Made by a program: the position numbers and the translations under genes. The notes under the pieces were generated by a model. That model was not told where the DNA came from and ran no database searches. It was given only the letters and a program-made list of their open reading frames with translations. DNA of 64,000 nucleotides from Prevotella sp. (GTDB lineage Bacteria > Bacteroidota > Bacteroidia > Bacteroidales > Bacteroidaceae): assembly GCA_016285075.1 (NCBI GenBank), contig JAEEQB010000002.1, positions 120,557 through 184,556 of the forward strand, read 5' to 3'. Positions 54,492 through 62,070 of the stretch are shown in pieces. Every line of letters starts with the position of its first letter. The stretch's first letter is position 1.

Positions 54492-56522
54492 ATGATTACC
54501 AAGAATATCAAGAATTATCTTGTCGCTTGCTTAGTATTCTGCGGTGCTGCCGCAGCCATCAGTTGCTCTGACATGCTCGAGACCGACAGTAACCGTCAGG
54601 TGTTCGACCCGGCACTCGACCAGAAGACCGACTCCGTCTTCTATGCCTATGGCATCATGCAGGCTTTGCAGCAGCTGGCCGACCAGTATTACTATCAGAA
54701 CGAGATGCGCGGCGACCTGGTGCGTCCCACCGACAAGGCCACTACCCACCTGCGCAACCTGGCATCGTTCACCGCTGATGCCACCAACAAGTACGACAGC
54801 GTGTACCTTTATTATAAAGTCATCAACAACTGCAACTACTACCTGGTACACCGCGACACCACCCTGGCCACCGGTGCACGCAATGTAGTGTGCAATGAGT
54901 ATGCTGCCGTTGCCTCCTTCCGTGCATGGACCTATCTGCAGCTGGCACGACAGTATGGTGCTGTGCCCTACATCACAGAGCCTGTTACCACCATCAGCCA
55001 GATTAATGCCAACACCTCAATGACTGGCTATGAGACCATCCTGCAGGGCGAGGCCCAAATGTTGGAAAGCCTTAAGGCACGCTACAGCGAGGACCAGCTC
55101 TCCGTGCCCACCTTCAACCAGACATCGCGCTCCATCGGTATGCTCAACTGGAAGAACGATCGGGGCCAGAACATCGAGAAGTTTATCCGTCCCAGCAAGT
55201 GCTTCATACCGCTCAATGTGGTGCTGGGTGATATCTATCTGGAGCTCGGAGAGTATGAGAAAGCGGCCATGTGTTACTATCAGTACCTGCGCTATGAGGG
55301 ATTCAATAGCATCAGCAACATCTCCGTCAACTACAATGACTTCATGAGTACCTTCTATAGCGAGTTCAGTCCAGTGTTCAAGAACTTCATCGAGTGGCCT
55401 GCCGACTATAACAGCGCAAAGAACAACACGCTCTATAGCGGCATGCCCGTTTGGGAGAATGCGTTCACCCACGGGGCTTCCTCCGGCGATGTCATCTCTT
55501 ATATCCCTATGGCAGTCAACTACACCATGGGAAAGACCACCGACATCCCTGCTTCGTTCGGCTATAACTACTATGGCACCCAGTCAAATAGTGCCGTTGA
55601 AGTTGAGACTGGCGAGGTGTTCAGCTGTCCCAAGACCGAGGATATTCAGATTGTACCGTCACAGACCTACGTTGACTCTGCACGTCGTGCCCAGTACTAT
55701 TACTATACTGAGCAGGTCAAGGTGTCTCCCTTCAACTGGATTGTCAAGAACCAACCCCTCGGCGATGCACGTGCCTCGATCATTACACAGGGTGTCGGTG
55801 CCGACTCTGCTTACGTCTATACCCTCAAGCCCTCTACAGCCTACATCTATCTCTATCGTAATACGACTGTCTGGCTCCATCTGGCCGAGGCGATCAATCG
55901 TATGGGCTATCCTGATGCTGCCTTTGCCGTGCTGAAGAACGGTCTGCACTCAGAGTTGCCCAACTACCGCTATTTGGAGGTCTACTACAAGGACCAGTTC
56001 GGTAACGACTCTCTCGATGCCAGCGGCAACAAGGTGCTCGACATGACCCAGTCGCACATTGACGACAAGTATTACCTCACGCCAGAATCCTACGAGCTGC
56101 TCACCACACGGATTCCGTTCCTGGCTCAAGAGAATTCCGACATCTTCCGTAACGGTGCTGTCAGGGCTTTTTGCGGTATTCACTTCCATGGGGCAGGCGC
56201 CGTCGAGGACCTCTATTCGTCCTATCGCTACAGTACCGTCCTCAATGCCAAGATTGCCGACATCAGCCAGAAGTTCAACCTCAATCTCACGAACTATACC
56301 AAGGCCGACTATATCAATGCAATGGAAGACCTGCTCTGCGACGAGTACGCTATGGAGTTTGCTTTCGAAGGTACCCGCTTCTCCGACCTGCGTCGCCTGG
56401 CACTCCATAAGAACCGTGCCGGCACCTATGGCGGAAACTTCGGTGATACATGGCTCAGCCGCATGTTGCAGAACAATGCTCCCGGCATCACCACTCAGAA
56501 TTGCTATCTCCCCTATAAATAA
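54492..56522 (+). CDS. RagB/SusD-family surface lipoprotein (second of the FAS1 operon)
   Basis: A 676-residue lipoprotein, longer than the average SusD, starting MITKNIKNYLVACLVFCGAA with an AISC lipobox near residue 25. The SusD layout is visible: FRAWTYLQLARQYGAVPYIT in the TPR-like part and MEDLLCDEYAMEFAFEGTRF, then SDLRRLALHKNR, at the C-terminus. An insert of about 100 residues in the middle (PMAVNYTMGKTTDIPASFGY ... ASIITQGVGADSAYVYTLKP) accounts for the extra length. It is last in the seven-gene operon and is followed by two hairpins. It should cap the preceding SusC. Ligand unknown. Confidence 0.92.
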   Translation: MITKNIKNYLVACLVFCGAAAAISCSDMLETDSNRQVFDPALDQKTDSVFYAYGIMQALQQLADQYYYQNEMRGDLVRPTDKATTHLRNLASFTADATNKYDSVYLYYKVINNCNYYLVHRDTTLATGARNVVCNEYAAVASFRAWTYLQLARQYGAVPYITEPVTTISQINANTSMTGYETILQGEAQMLESLKARYSEDQLSVPTFNQTSRSIGMLNWKNDRGQNIEKFIRPSKCFIPLNVVLGDIYLELGEYEKAAMCYYQYLRYEGFNSISNISVNYNDFMSTFYSEFSPVFKNFIEWPADYNSAKNNTLYSGMPVWENAFTHGASSGDVISYIPMAVNYTMGKTTDIPASFGYNYYGTQSNSAVEVETGEVFSCPKTEDIQIVPSQTYVDSARRAQYYYYTEQVKVSPFNWIVKNQPLGDARASIITQGVGADSAYVYTLKPSTAYIYLYRNTTVWLHLAEAINRMGYPDAAFAVLKNGLHSELPNYRYLEVYYKDQFGNDSLDASGNKVLDMTQSHIDDKYYLTPESYELLTTRIPFLAQENSDIFRNGAVRAFCGIHFHGAGAVEDLYSSYRYSTVLNAKIADISQKFNLNLTNYTKADYINAMEDLLCDEYAMEFAFEGTRFSDLRRLALHKNRAGTYGGNFGDTWLSRMLQNNAPGITTQNCYLPYK

Positions 56523-56537
56523 GGGATTATCACTAAT

Positions 56538-56577
56538 AACGACGAGCCGCCTTGGGATTCCGAGTCGGCTCGTCGTT
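56538..56577 (+). terminator. Hairpin downstream of the FAS1/SusCD operon
   Basis: A 12-bp perfect stem, AACGACGAGCCG / CGGCTCGTCGTT, with a 16-nt loop, 16 bases after the last stop. It lacks a long T run and may act with the stronger hairpin that follows. Confidence 0.65.
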
Positions 56578-56608
56578 GTAGTATGAAAGAATTACTTGGA
56601 TATTGAAA

Positions 56609-56648
56609 CGCCGAGGCATCTCTTGCGGATGTCTCGGCGGTTATTTTT
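56609..56648 (+). terminator. Terminator of the FAS1/SusCD operon
   Basis: A 12-bp stem with one G-T pair (CGCCGAGGCATC / GATGTCTCGGCG) and a 7-nt loop, followed by GTTATTTTTTC. Confidence 0.8.
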
Positions 56649-56749
56649 TCTAAATAGGTGTATGCGGCCTACAGGAATCTGCTTACGAAGGCCTCTGGCT
56701 ATAGGATTTCCATTGCCGATGTGTCGGCATACCGAGTCAGCCAGTTTTT

Positions 56750-57727
56750 TCATCCGATGGTTGCCGTGAGGAAGGAGGCGTTGCCGAAGATGTAGAGCAC
56801 ATTCTCGCACGCCGGCACGAGTATGGTCTCTCCTTGGCGTATGCTGATGCCGTTGATGTTGGCCTCGCCCCACAGGCACATCACCACGACGAAAGAGTCA
56901 CAGCGGAAGTCAACCTGCTGAGCCACCTGTACCACCACGCGGTGTACGACAAAGTGCGGGCAGTTGATGAGTTGGGAAATAGGCTTGGTCGAGTCGTACG
57001 AGCTGCGGTATTCGGGCCACACGCGATAGTCAATGGCATCCTTGGCCTGCTCGATATGCAGTTCACGGGGCTTGCCGTGGGCATCCTTGCGCCCAAAGTC
57101 ATATACGCGGTAGGTGATGTCGCTCGTCTCCTGGATTTCTGCCAGGAAATTGCCGGCGCCGATGGCGTGCAGCCGTCCTGCAGGCAGGAAGAAGAGGTCG
57201 CCGTCGTGGGCCTCGTGTGTGGCAATTACGTCTTGCATGGGCGAGTGGCCGTTCTCGGGTTCGGCAGTAGCCAGGCGCTCGTAGTCTTCGGGGCTGATGT
57301 TCTCCTTCAGACCGGCATAGATCTTCGATCCTATGTCGCTCTTGATGACATACCACATCTCCGTCTTCCCCTGGCAGCCGTGACGCTCCATGGCCAGTTT
57401 GTCGTCGGGGTGTACCTGTACGCTGAGGTCTTGGCGCGAGTCGATGAACTTGACCAGCAGGGGGAACTGGTTGCCGTACTTCTTGTAGACCTTCTGGCCG
57501 ACGAGCAGGCCCTTGTATTTGTCGATGAGCTCTGTCAGAGTGAGCCCCACGTCGACATCGTCAATGAGTCCACGCTCTATGGCACGGCTCTCGTGTCCCG
57601 GCACGCCGCTTATCTCCCAGCTCTCGCCGATATTGGGCTGGGCGGTGAAAATGCCCTTGAAGGGTGCAATCTGATAGCCTCCCCAGAGGGTGGTTTTCAG
57701 ATAAGGTTCAAACTTGTAGGGTTTCAT
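56750..57727 (-). CDS. manA: Mannose-6-phosphate isomerase (type I, class I)
   Basis: A 325-residue cytoplasmic zinc enzyme converting mannose 6-phosphate and fructose 6-phosphate. It begins with the FEPYLKTTLWGG motif of the bacterial short form. Zinc ligands and the catalytic region are visible: LSVQVHPDDKLAMERHG (about 101-117), KTEMWYVI (about 121-128), LPAGRLHAIGAG (about 185-196) and ETSDITYRVYDFGRKDAHGK (about 203-222). Length is that of the Bacteroidota/Firmicutes group, shorter than E. coli ManA. It has its own promoter. It would link mannose from glycans to glycolysis or to GDP-mannose synthesis. The opposite strand also has a long open frame, an antisense artefact. Confidence 0.93.
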   Translation of the reverse strand: MKPYKFEPYLKTTLWGGYQIAPFKGIFTAQPNIGESWEISGVPGHESRAIERGLIDDVDVGLTLTELIDKYKGLLVGQKVYKKYGNQFPLLVKFIDSRQDLSVQVHPDDKLAMERHGCQGKTEMWYVIKSDIGSKIYAGLKENISPEDYERLATAEPENGHSPMQDVIATHEAHDGDLFFLPAGRLHAIGAGNFLAEIQETSDITYRVYDFGRKDAHGKPRELHIEQAKDAIDYRVWPEYRSSYDSTKPISQLINCPHFVVHRVVVQVAQQVDFRCDSFVVVMCLWGEANINGISIRQGETILVPACENVLYIFGNASFLTATIG

Positions 57728-57749
57728 ATCATTGTTAGCTTATCGGCTG

Positions 57750-57781
57750 CAAAGGTACTCATTTCCGCTTGAACGGCCAAT
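57750..57781 (-). promoter_or_regulatory. Promoter of manA
   Basis: On the minus strand: ATTG (57778-57781), 20 bases, then TACCTTTG (57750-57757), 22 bases before the ATG. Confidence 0.6.
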
Positions 57782-57820
57782 AAACCGTCCTGAAAAAAAT
57801 GGCCACATGCTTAAAATGAG

Positions 57821-59275
57821 TCATTTTAGTTTTATCACGTCTGCCCAGCGGGTGGTTGGATTGGGACTGCGGAAATCGTGCTTGATGGCATTGGCAAAGA
57901 CTTCTGCCCAGACCTTGTGACGAGCCTGCTTGCGCTCGTCAGAGCCCAGGCAATCCTGGCTCTGCTCTTGCTTAGTCGCTGTTTGATTGCTCTTCCGGGT
58001 ATACTGCTGGGCACCGATGACGATGGTCTCTGAACCGTGGATGCGGTTGATGCGGTCTATCGCCTCGTCGAGGCGGCGCATCTTCTGGATCTGTTCGGCA
58101 TTGAGGTCGAACAAGTTCTGCTGGATGGGTGAGTCCGGAGCAATCCCCATCACAATGACTCCTGCTTTCTTGTACTGGTAGCCTTGAATGAAGATGCGGT
58201 CAAGTACATCGTGGGCAGCTTGGACAATGGGAATGGTAGAACTGGTTGGAGTGAGCAACCGGGTCTCCTGGAAGTTCCAGTATTGTGCCAGGTCTTCACG
58301 GAAGGCATTGGTGTTGACGAACACGCCAACGATGGAGGCCACGGTCTGCTGCGCCCTCAGTTTCTCGGCGCAACGTGCGGCATAGTTGGCAACGTGGGTG
58401 CGCAGGGTCTCCTTGTCGCTTACCATTCCGTTGAACGAACGGCTGGTGCAGATTGATTTCTTCTTAGCAAGCTGATGATTGGTGCTCACCATCATCTCAT
58501 TAGGCACGGCATCCTCGCCGTTCAGTTCCTGCCAGGTGCGTACGATGTTGATGTTGTTGAACGTCAGTCGTACCCAGTCCTTATTGTGCCTGGCAAAGTC
58601 GAGAGCCGTCTTGCAGCCGAGTGCCTGCAGCCTAGCAGCATAGCGTCTGCCGATGCCCCAGACATCTTCGATAGGACACCATTCGAGGGCTTTCTCCCGC
58701 TTGTAGTCAGTATCGATTATGCAGCAATGTCTATAGGCCGCATATTTCTTTGCCAGCTTCGAAGCAATCTTGGCCAATGTCTTGTTGGGTGCCAGTCCGA
58801 TGCTGATGGGCAGGCCTACCTCGCGCTTCACCCGCCTGTGCAGGTTCTCGCCCCATTGCTGTAACTTGTCAAGTGCTATGCCGTCGAGATACATGAAGCA
58901 CTCGTCAATCGAGTAGCGGAAGTAGGCAGGCGTCTCCTGGCGGATGATGCTCACCACACGTCCTGTCAGCTCTCCGTAGAGCTCGTAGTTCGAGGAGAAT
59001 ACGGCGATTTTCCGATACGGGACCGATGGGACGGCGAGCGTGAAGTCAAACTCGTTAGAGCCTTGCCGATTCGCGTCAGGGCGAATGCCCAGCTGCTGAA
59101 CCAGCTGGAAGTACGGCGTACCGTCTTTGATGCCCATCTTCTTGGCCTCGTTGCTTCGCGCCACTACGCAGCCGTCGTTGTTCGACAGCACGACAATCGG
59201 CATTCCCTCCAGGTCAGGACGGAAAACCTTTTCACATGAGCAGTAGCAGTTGTCCAAATCGGCTATACCATACAT
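57821..59275 (-). CDS. umuC: Y-family DNA polymerase (UmuC, polymerase V catalytic subunit)
   Basis: A 484-residue error-prone translesion polymerase. The palm carries the metal-binding IADLDNCYCSCEKVFRPDL at the start and the second acidic motif in YFRYSIDECFMYLDGIAL (about 97-114). VLSNNDGCVVARSNEAKKMG is the nucleotide-binding finger motif of the UmuC group, VGLPISIGLAPNKTLAKIAS follows, and the helix-hairpin-helix region has DVWGIGRRYAARLQALG. The little-finger domain and C-terminal UmuC tail extend to the end. It starts three bases after the umuD stop and forms a umuDC operon. Full length; all motifs intact. Confidence 0.95.
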   Translation of the reverse strand: MYGIADLDNCYCSCEKVFRPDLEGMPIVVLSNNDGCVVARSNEAKKMGIKDGTPYFQLVQQLGIRPDANRQGSNEFDFTLAVPSVPYRKIAVFSSNYELYGELTGRVVSIIRQETPAYFRYSIDECFMYLDGIALDKLQQWGENLHRRVKREVGLPISIGLAPNKTLAKIASKLAKKYAAYRHCCIIDTDYKREKALEWCPIEDVWGIGRRYAARLQALGCKTALDFARHNKDWVRLTFNNINIVRTWQELNGEDAVPNEMMVSTNHQLAKKKSICTSRSFNGMVSDKETLRTHVANYAARCAEKLRAQQTVASIVGVFVNTNAFREDLAQYWNFQETRLLTPTSSTIPIVQAAHDVLDRIFIQGYQYKKAGVIVMGIAPDSPIQQNLFDLNAEQIQKMRRLDEAIDRINRIHGSETIVIGAQQYTRKSNQTATKQEQSQDCLGSDERKQARHKVWAEVFANAIKHDFRSPNPTTRWADVIKLK

Positions 59276-59278
59276 CGT

Positions 59279-59791
59279 TTATACTTTCTCAAAAGTCCTT
59301 ATCAGGTGAATCACCGTTCCCCATATCTGGAAGTTCTCAGGGTCGTTGACCTTGAAGACGGGGTAGTCGGGGTTGGCAGGACGCAGCTCGATGTATCCGT
59401 TCTTCCGGTGCGTCAGGTCGAGGAACTTCATCGTGAAGCCACCATCCCACCAGGCTACGACGATTGAGCCGTGGTGTGGTTCCACCGCCCTGTCGATAAT
59501 CACGCGGTCGCCGTCCAGCAGTCCTGCGTCTCTCATCGAGTCACCCTCCACGTCGCCATAGAACGATGCTTCCGGATGACGGATGTAGTCACGGTTGAAG
59601 TCCAGCGTCTCATGCCGATAGTCGTCAGCGGGACTGGGGAATCCTGCTGCTACGCTGGCATGTTCCAGCTCCAGCTTGGTGTCGAACACACCTCTTATTA
59701 TCTTGACGTTGCCCGGAGCATGTTCATGCCCGGCAGTCTGAGAACTGGCTTTCGACAGCTCCCGCTTACTCTCAATCCTGATGTTTCCCAT
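59279..59791 (-). CDS. umuD: UmuD/LexA-like S24 peptidase (polymerase V subunit)
   Basis: A 170-residue protein of the LexA/UmuD family. VAAGFPSPADDYRHETLDFN matches the UmuD cleavage-site region, with Ala-Gly as the expected cut. The catalytic Ser is in VEGDSMRDAGLLDGDRVIID and the general-base Lys in GGFTMKFLDL. After RecA-stimulated self-cleavage it would join UmuC to make polymerase V. It has a longer N-terminal arm than E. coli UmuD (about 50 residues before the cleavage site). It is the first gene of umuDC and has a long untranslated leader of about 150 nt. SOS control is expected, but no operator could be recognised. Confidence 0.93.
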   Translation of the reverse strand: MGNIRIESKRELSKASSQTAGHEHAPGNVKIIRGVFDTKLELEHASVAAGFPSPADDYRHETLDFNRDYIRHPEASFYGDVEGDSMRDAGLLDGDRVIIDRAVEPHHGSIVVAWWDGGFTMKFLDLTHRKNGYIELRPANPDYPVFKVNDPENFQIWGTVIHLIRTFEKV

Positions 59792-59945
59792 AAATCCAAA
59801 TACTCCTCAATTCTCGTAGTAACGCCCGCCCGGCTTTCTTGCCTTGCAATCGACCAAAGGTCGGACAGCCGCCTGACTCGTCCAAGAATATGTTTGCATG
59901 ACTGGTCGGGTCGTGACGAGATACAGCTTTTGTTAAAACATGGCA

Positions 59946-59953
59946 CAAAGTTA
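59946..59953 (-). promoter_or_regulatory. -7 box of the umuDC promoter
   Basis: The minus strand reads TAACTTTG, an exact -7 match. It lies about 155 bases before the umuD ATG, leaving a long leader that includes a small palindrome (CGACC aaa GGTCG, 59851-59863). Confidence 0.4.
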
Positions 59954-60037
59954 CGAAAAATTCTCCGTAATTGATCAGAATGGACTCATTTTGCAACATC
60001 TTTTAGGAGAATTGACTTTGCCTAAACGAAGGGACAG

Positions 60038-60095
60038 GCTGATGGCATCTCCTCTCAGCTCTTGGGCATAAGATGCTGATGGTGTCTCCTCTCAG
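60038..60095. repeat. Two 21-bp direct repeats with hairpin potential
   Basis: Copies at 60038-60058 and 60075-60095 share GCTGATGG and TCTCCTCTCAG with two mismatches. GCTGA and TCAGC at the ends of the first copy can pair. The core TCTCCTCTCAG recurs at 24887-24897. Confidence 0.7.
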
Positions 60096-60283
60096 GACTC
60101 GAACTAGTTCGCTTGGCTTGCCAAGAACCGGGGGGCGTGTACACCCGGCACATCGACCGCCGCCATGCATCCCGACGAGGTGCCCCATCTGCATTCAGTG
60201 CATAAAAGCGGGAAAACTGCTGAATCTGTAAAATGGGTTGATTTATCAGTAAAACGGTTAGGCTATGTATGACGGATTCTCCG

Positions 60284-60291
60284 TACCTTTG
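60284..60291 (+). promoter_or_regulatory. -7 box of the aldo/keto reductase operon
   Basis: TACCTTTG, exact TAnnTTTG. The leader to the ATG at 60411 would be about 115 nt and contains a palindrome, TTGGAAC aa GTTCCA with flanking CAA/TTG (60335-60355), a possible operator or mRNA hairpin. Confidence 0.5.
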
Positions 60292-60410
60292 CAGTCGAAT
60301 TAACATTCAACCGCGAAACTTGGCGGCGCCTCAGCAATTGGAACAAGTTCCATTGCCTACGGCTAGCACGAGCTTTGCACCATCAAATCAAAAAAAAACA
60401 GTAAGAAGGT

Positions 60411-61346
60411 ATGAGTAAGATTGCATTAGGTACCTGGGCCTGGGGCGCAGGAGCATTCGGTGGAGACGCCGTATTTGGAAGTAAGACAGACGTGGAGAAC
60501 CTGAAGCCGGTGTTTGACGCAGCTATGAAAGCCGGGTTGAACCTCTGGGACACGGCTACCGTCTATGGCATGGGCGAGTCGGAGAAGATTCTTGGAACAT
60601 TTGTAGCAGGCGGGCAGCGTGAAAGTGTGGAGGTGTCGACCAAGTTTACCCCACAGCTTGCCGAAGTATATGAGAACAGCGTCGAGAAGATGTGCGATGC
60701 ATCTATCGAGCGAATGGGCTGCGACTATATCGATATCTACTGGATTCACAACCCTATGGACGTGGAGCGCTGGACACCAGGACTGATTCCCCTGTTGCAG
60801 TCGGGAAAGGTGAAGCGTGTGGGTGTGTCTAACCACAATATCAAGGAGATTCAGCGTGCCAACGAAATCCTCGGTGAGGCAGGCTTCAAGGTAAGTGCTG
60901 TGCAGAACCACTTCTCGCTGCTCTACCGTTCGTCGGAGAAGGGCGGCGTGTTGGATTATTGCAAGGAGAACGGCATTGAGTTCTGGGCGTACATGGTGCT
61001 GGAGCAGGGTGCTCTCTCTGGCAAATATAATAAGGAGAACCCGCTGCCTGCCGAGAGCGACCGCGGTAAGAAGTACAATCCTGTGCTGTCGCAGCTGGAG
61101 GCGCTGACCAACGAAATGACCGCCATCGGGCAGAGATATGGTGCCTCGTGCTCTCAGATCGGCATCGCGTGGGCCATTGCCAAGGGAACGCTGCCCATCA
61201 TCGGAGCCACGAAGGTGCATCACGTCGTCGAGGCTGCCGAAGCCGCCAAGATCCAACTGACTGCCGAGGAGGTCTCCAGACTCGAAGCACTTGCCGACGC
61301 CACTGGCGTTGATACCCGTGGCGGTTGGGAACACAGTATGGAATAA
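60411..61346 (+). CDS. Aldo/keto reductase
   Basis: A 311-residue cytoplasmic NADPH-dependent oxidoreductase of the aldo/keto reductase superfamily. The catalytic tetrad is visible: Asp and Tyr in NLWDTATVYGMGESEKILG (about 44-62), Lys in VEVSTKFTPQL (about 77) and His in IYWIHNPMDVERW (about 113). GVSNHNIKEIQRANEIL and the C-terminal GTLPIIGATKVHHVVEAAEA form the substrate and cofactor sites. It begins with ALGTWAWGAG, as in YajO/YeaE-like enzymes. The exported flavodoxin gene starts 19 bases downstream, so the three genes to 63530 probably form an operon. The natural substrate is unknown. Confidence 0.93.
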   Translation: MSKIALGTWAWGAGAFGGDAVFGSKTDVENLKPVFDAAMKAGLNLWDTATVYGMGESEKILGTFVAGGQRESVEVSTKFTPQLAEVYENSVEKMCDASIERMGCDYIDIYWIHNPMDVERWTPGLIPLLQSGKVKRVGVSNHNIKEIQRANEILGEAGFKVSAVQNHFSLLYRSSEKGGVLDYCKENGIEFWAYMVLEQGALSGKYNKENPLPAESDRGKKYNPVLSQLEALTNEMTAIGQRYGASCSQIGIAWAIAKGTLPIIGATKVHHVVEAAEAAKIQLTAEEVSRLEALADATGVDTRGGWEHSME

Positions 61347-61365
61347 TTGAGAATTGACAATAGCT

Positions 61366-62070
61366 ATGAAGAAACTGCTATTTCTCGTTTGTGCCATGCT
61401 TACATTGCTGTGCACAAGTGCAACGGCAAAAACGCTTGTGGTGTACTACAGCTACACGAATTATTGCCGTGAGATTGTGACCACGCTGACCAGCCAGATT
61501 CAGGCCGACGTGCTGGAGATTCAGCCAGCCGAGAAAGGTCTGAAGTACGAGGCAAATGGCTATGCTCTTGGTACTCAGTTACTCAATGCCATCAAAGCAA
61601 ATCCCAACAATGCCGGCAGCTATCCTGTCATCGACCCCGTAACGACATCGGTGGGTGACTATCAGACCATCATCATCGTTACACCGCTGTGGTGGAGCCA
61701 AATGGCGGCCAACATGCAGACCTACCTGTTCAACAATGGTTCACGGATGGCCGGCATGAATGTCGGGTTGATAGTGTCGAGTGCCAGCAGCGGCATCAGC
61801 GGCGTGGTCAACGACTGCAAGAGGCTTGTACCCGACGGTAATTACTTCAGCGAGAATCTATGGATCAACCATTCCAATCACTCAAACCGGGCAACATTGA
61901 TCCGTAACTGGCTCACCGCCATCAACTATCATACGGTTACCGGTATCAGCGAATCCAAGACCACAGCAGCAACAGCACCCACCCGCATCTACGACTTGGG
62001 CGGTAGGCTGGTGGTAGGGGAGTCCTCAAAGGGTATTTATGTCAAAAACGGCAAGAAGCTTATAAAATGA
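61366..62070 (+). CDS. Exported flavodoxin-fold protein with C-terminal sorting-like tail
   Basis: A 234-residue protein with a clear signal peptide (MKKLLFLVCAMLTLL, cleaved near TSATA) before a flavodoxin domain (about 23-190): TLVVYYSYTNYCREIVTTLT is the phosphate-binding loop region, although the usual S/T-x-T-G-N-T is altered, and TIIIVTPLWWSQMAANMQTY the flavin-side loop. The last 28 residues form the tail IYDLGGRLVVGESSKGIYVK plus a GKK end, shared with other secreted proteins here. The ATG at 61366 fits the signal; an upstream TTG was rejected. Flavodoxins are normally cytoplasmic electron carriers, so export is odd. Its stop overlaps the next start (ATGA). Confidence 0.85.
   Translation: MKKLLFLVCAMLTLLCTSATAKTLVVYYSYTNYCREIVTTLTSQIQADVLEIQPAEKGLKYEANGYALGTQLLNAIKANPNNAGSYPVIDPVTTSVGDYQTIIIVTPLWWSQMAANMQTYLFNNGSRMAGMNVGLIVSSASSGISGVVNDCKRLVPDGNYFSENLWINHSNHSNRATLIRNWLTAINYHTVTGISESKTTAATAPTRIYDLGGRLVVGESSKGIYVKNGKKLIK

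Larger units (their letters stand above)
59792..60410. other. Intergenic region between umuD and the aldo/keto reductase gene
   Basis: This divergent gap of about 620 bases holds the umuD leader and -7 box, the 21-bp repeats, a -7 box for the reductase gene and a palindrome in its leader. Short open frames on the minus strand (60003-60306) have no protein features and are not called. Confidence 0.6.

Noticed and set aside
56834..57772. A 312-codon open frame on the plus strand opposite manA
   Set aside because: It is antisense to a clearly conserved enzyme, and its translation has no domain-like pattern. High-GC third positions in manA explain it.
60040..60100. TPP riboswitch, suggested by CTGAGA on the minus strand
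   Set aside because: The other conserved parts of the THI box are missing, and no thiamine gene follows.
60084..60130. A tRNA-like 3' end on the minus strand (GTTCGAGTCC then CTGAGAGGAGA)
   Set aside because: The T-stem does not pair, and no anticodon arm, D arm or acceptor partner can be drawn; the sequence belongs to a local direct repeat.
60426..61415. A 329-codon minus-strand frame opposite the aldo/keto reductase gene
   Set aside because: The reductase shows its full catalytic tetrad; the antisense translation is rich in His, Leu and Val without domain structure.
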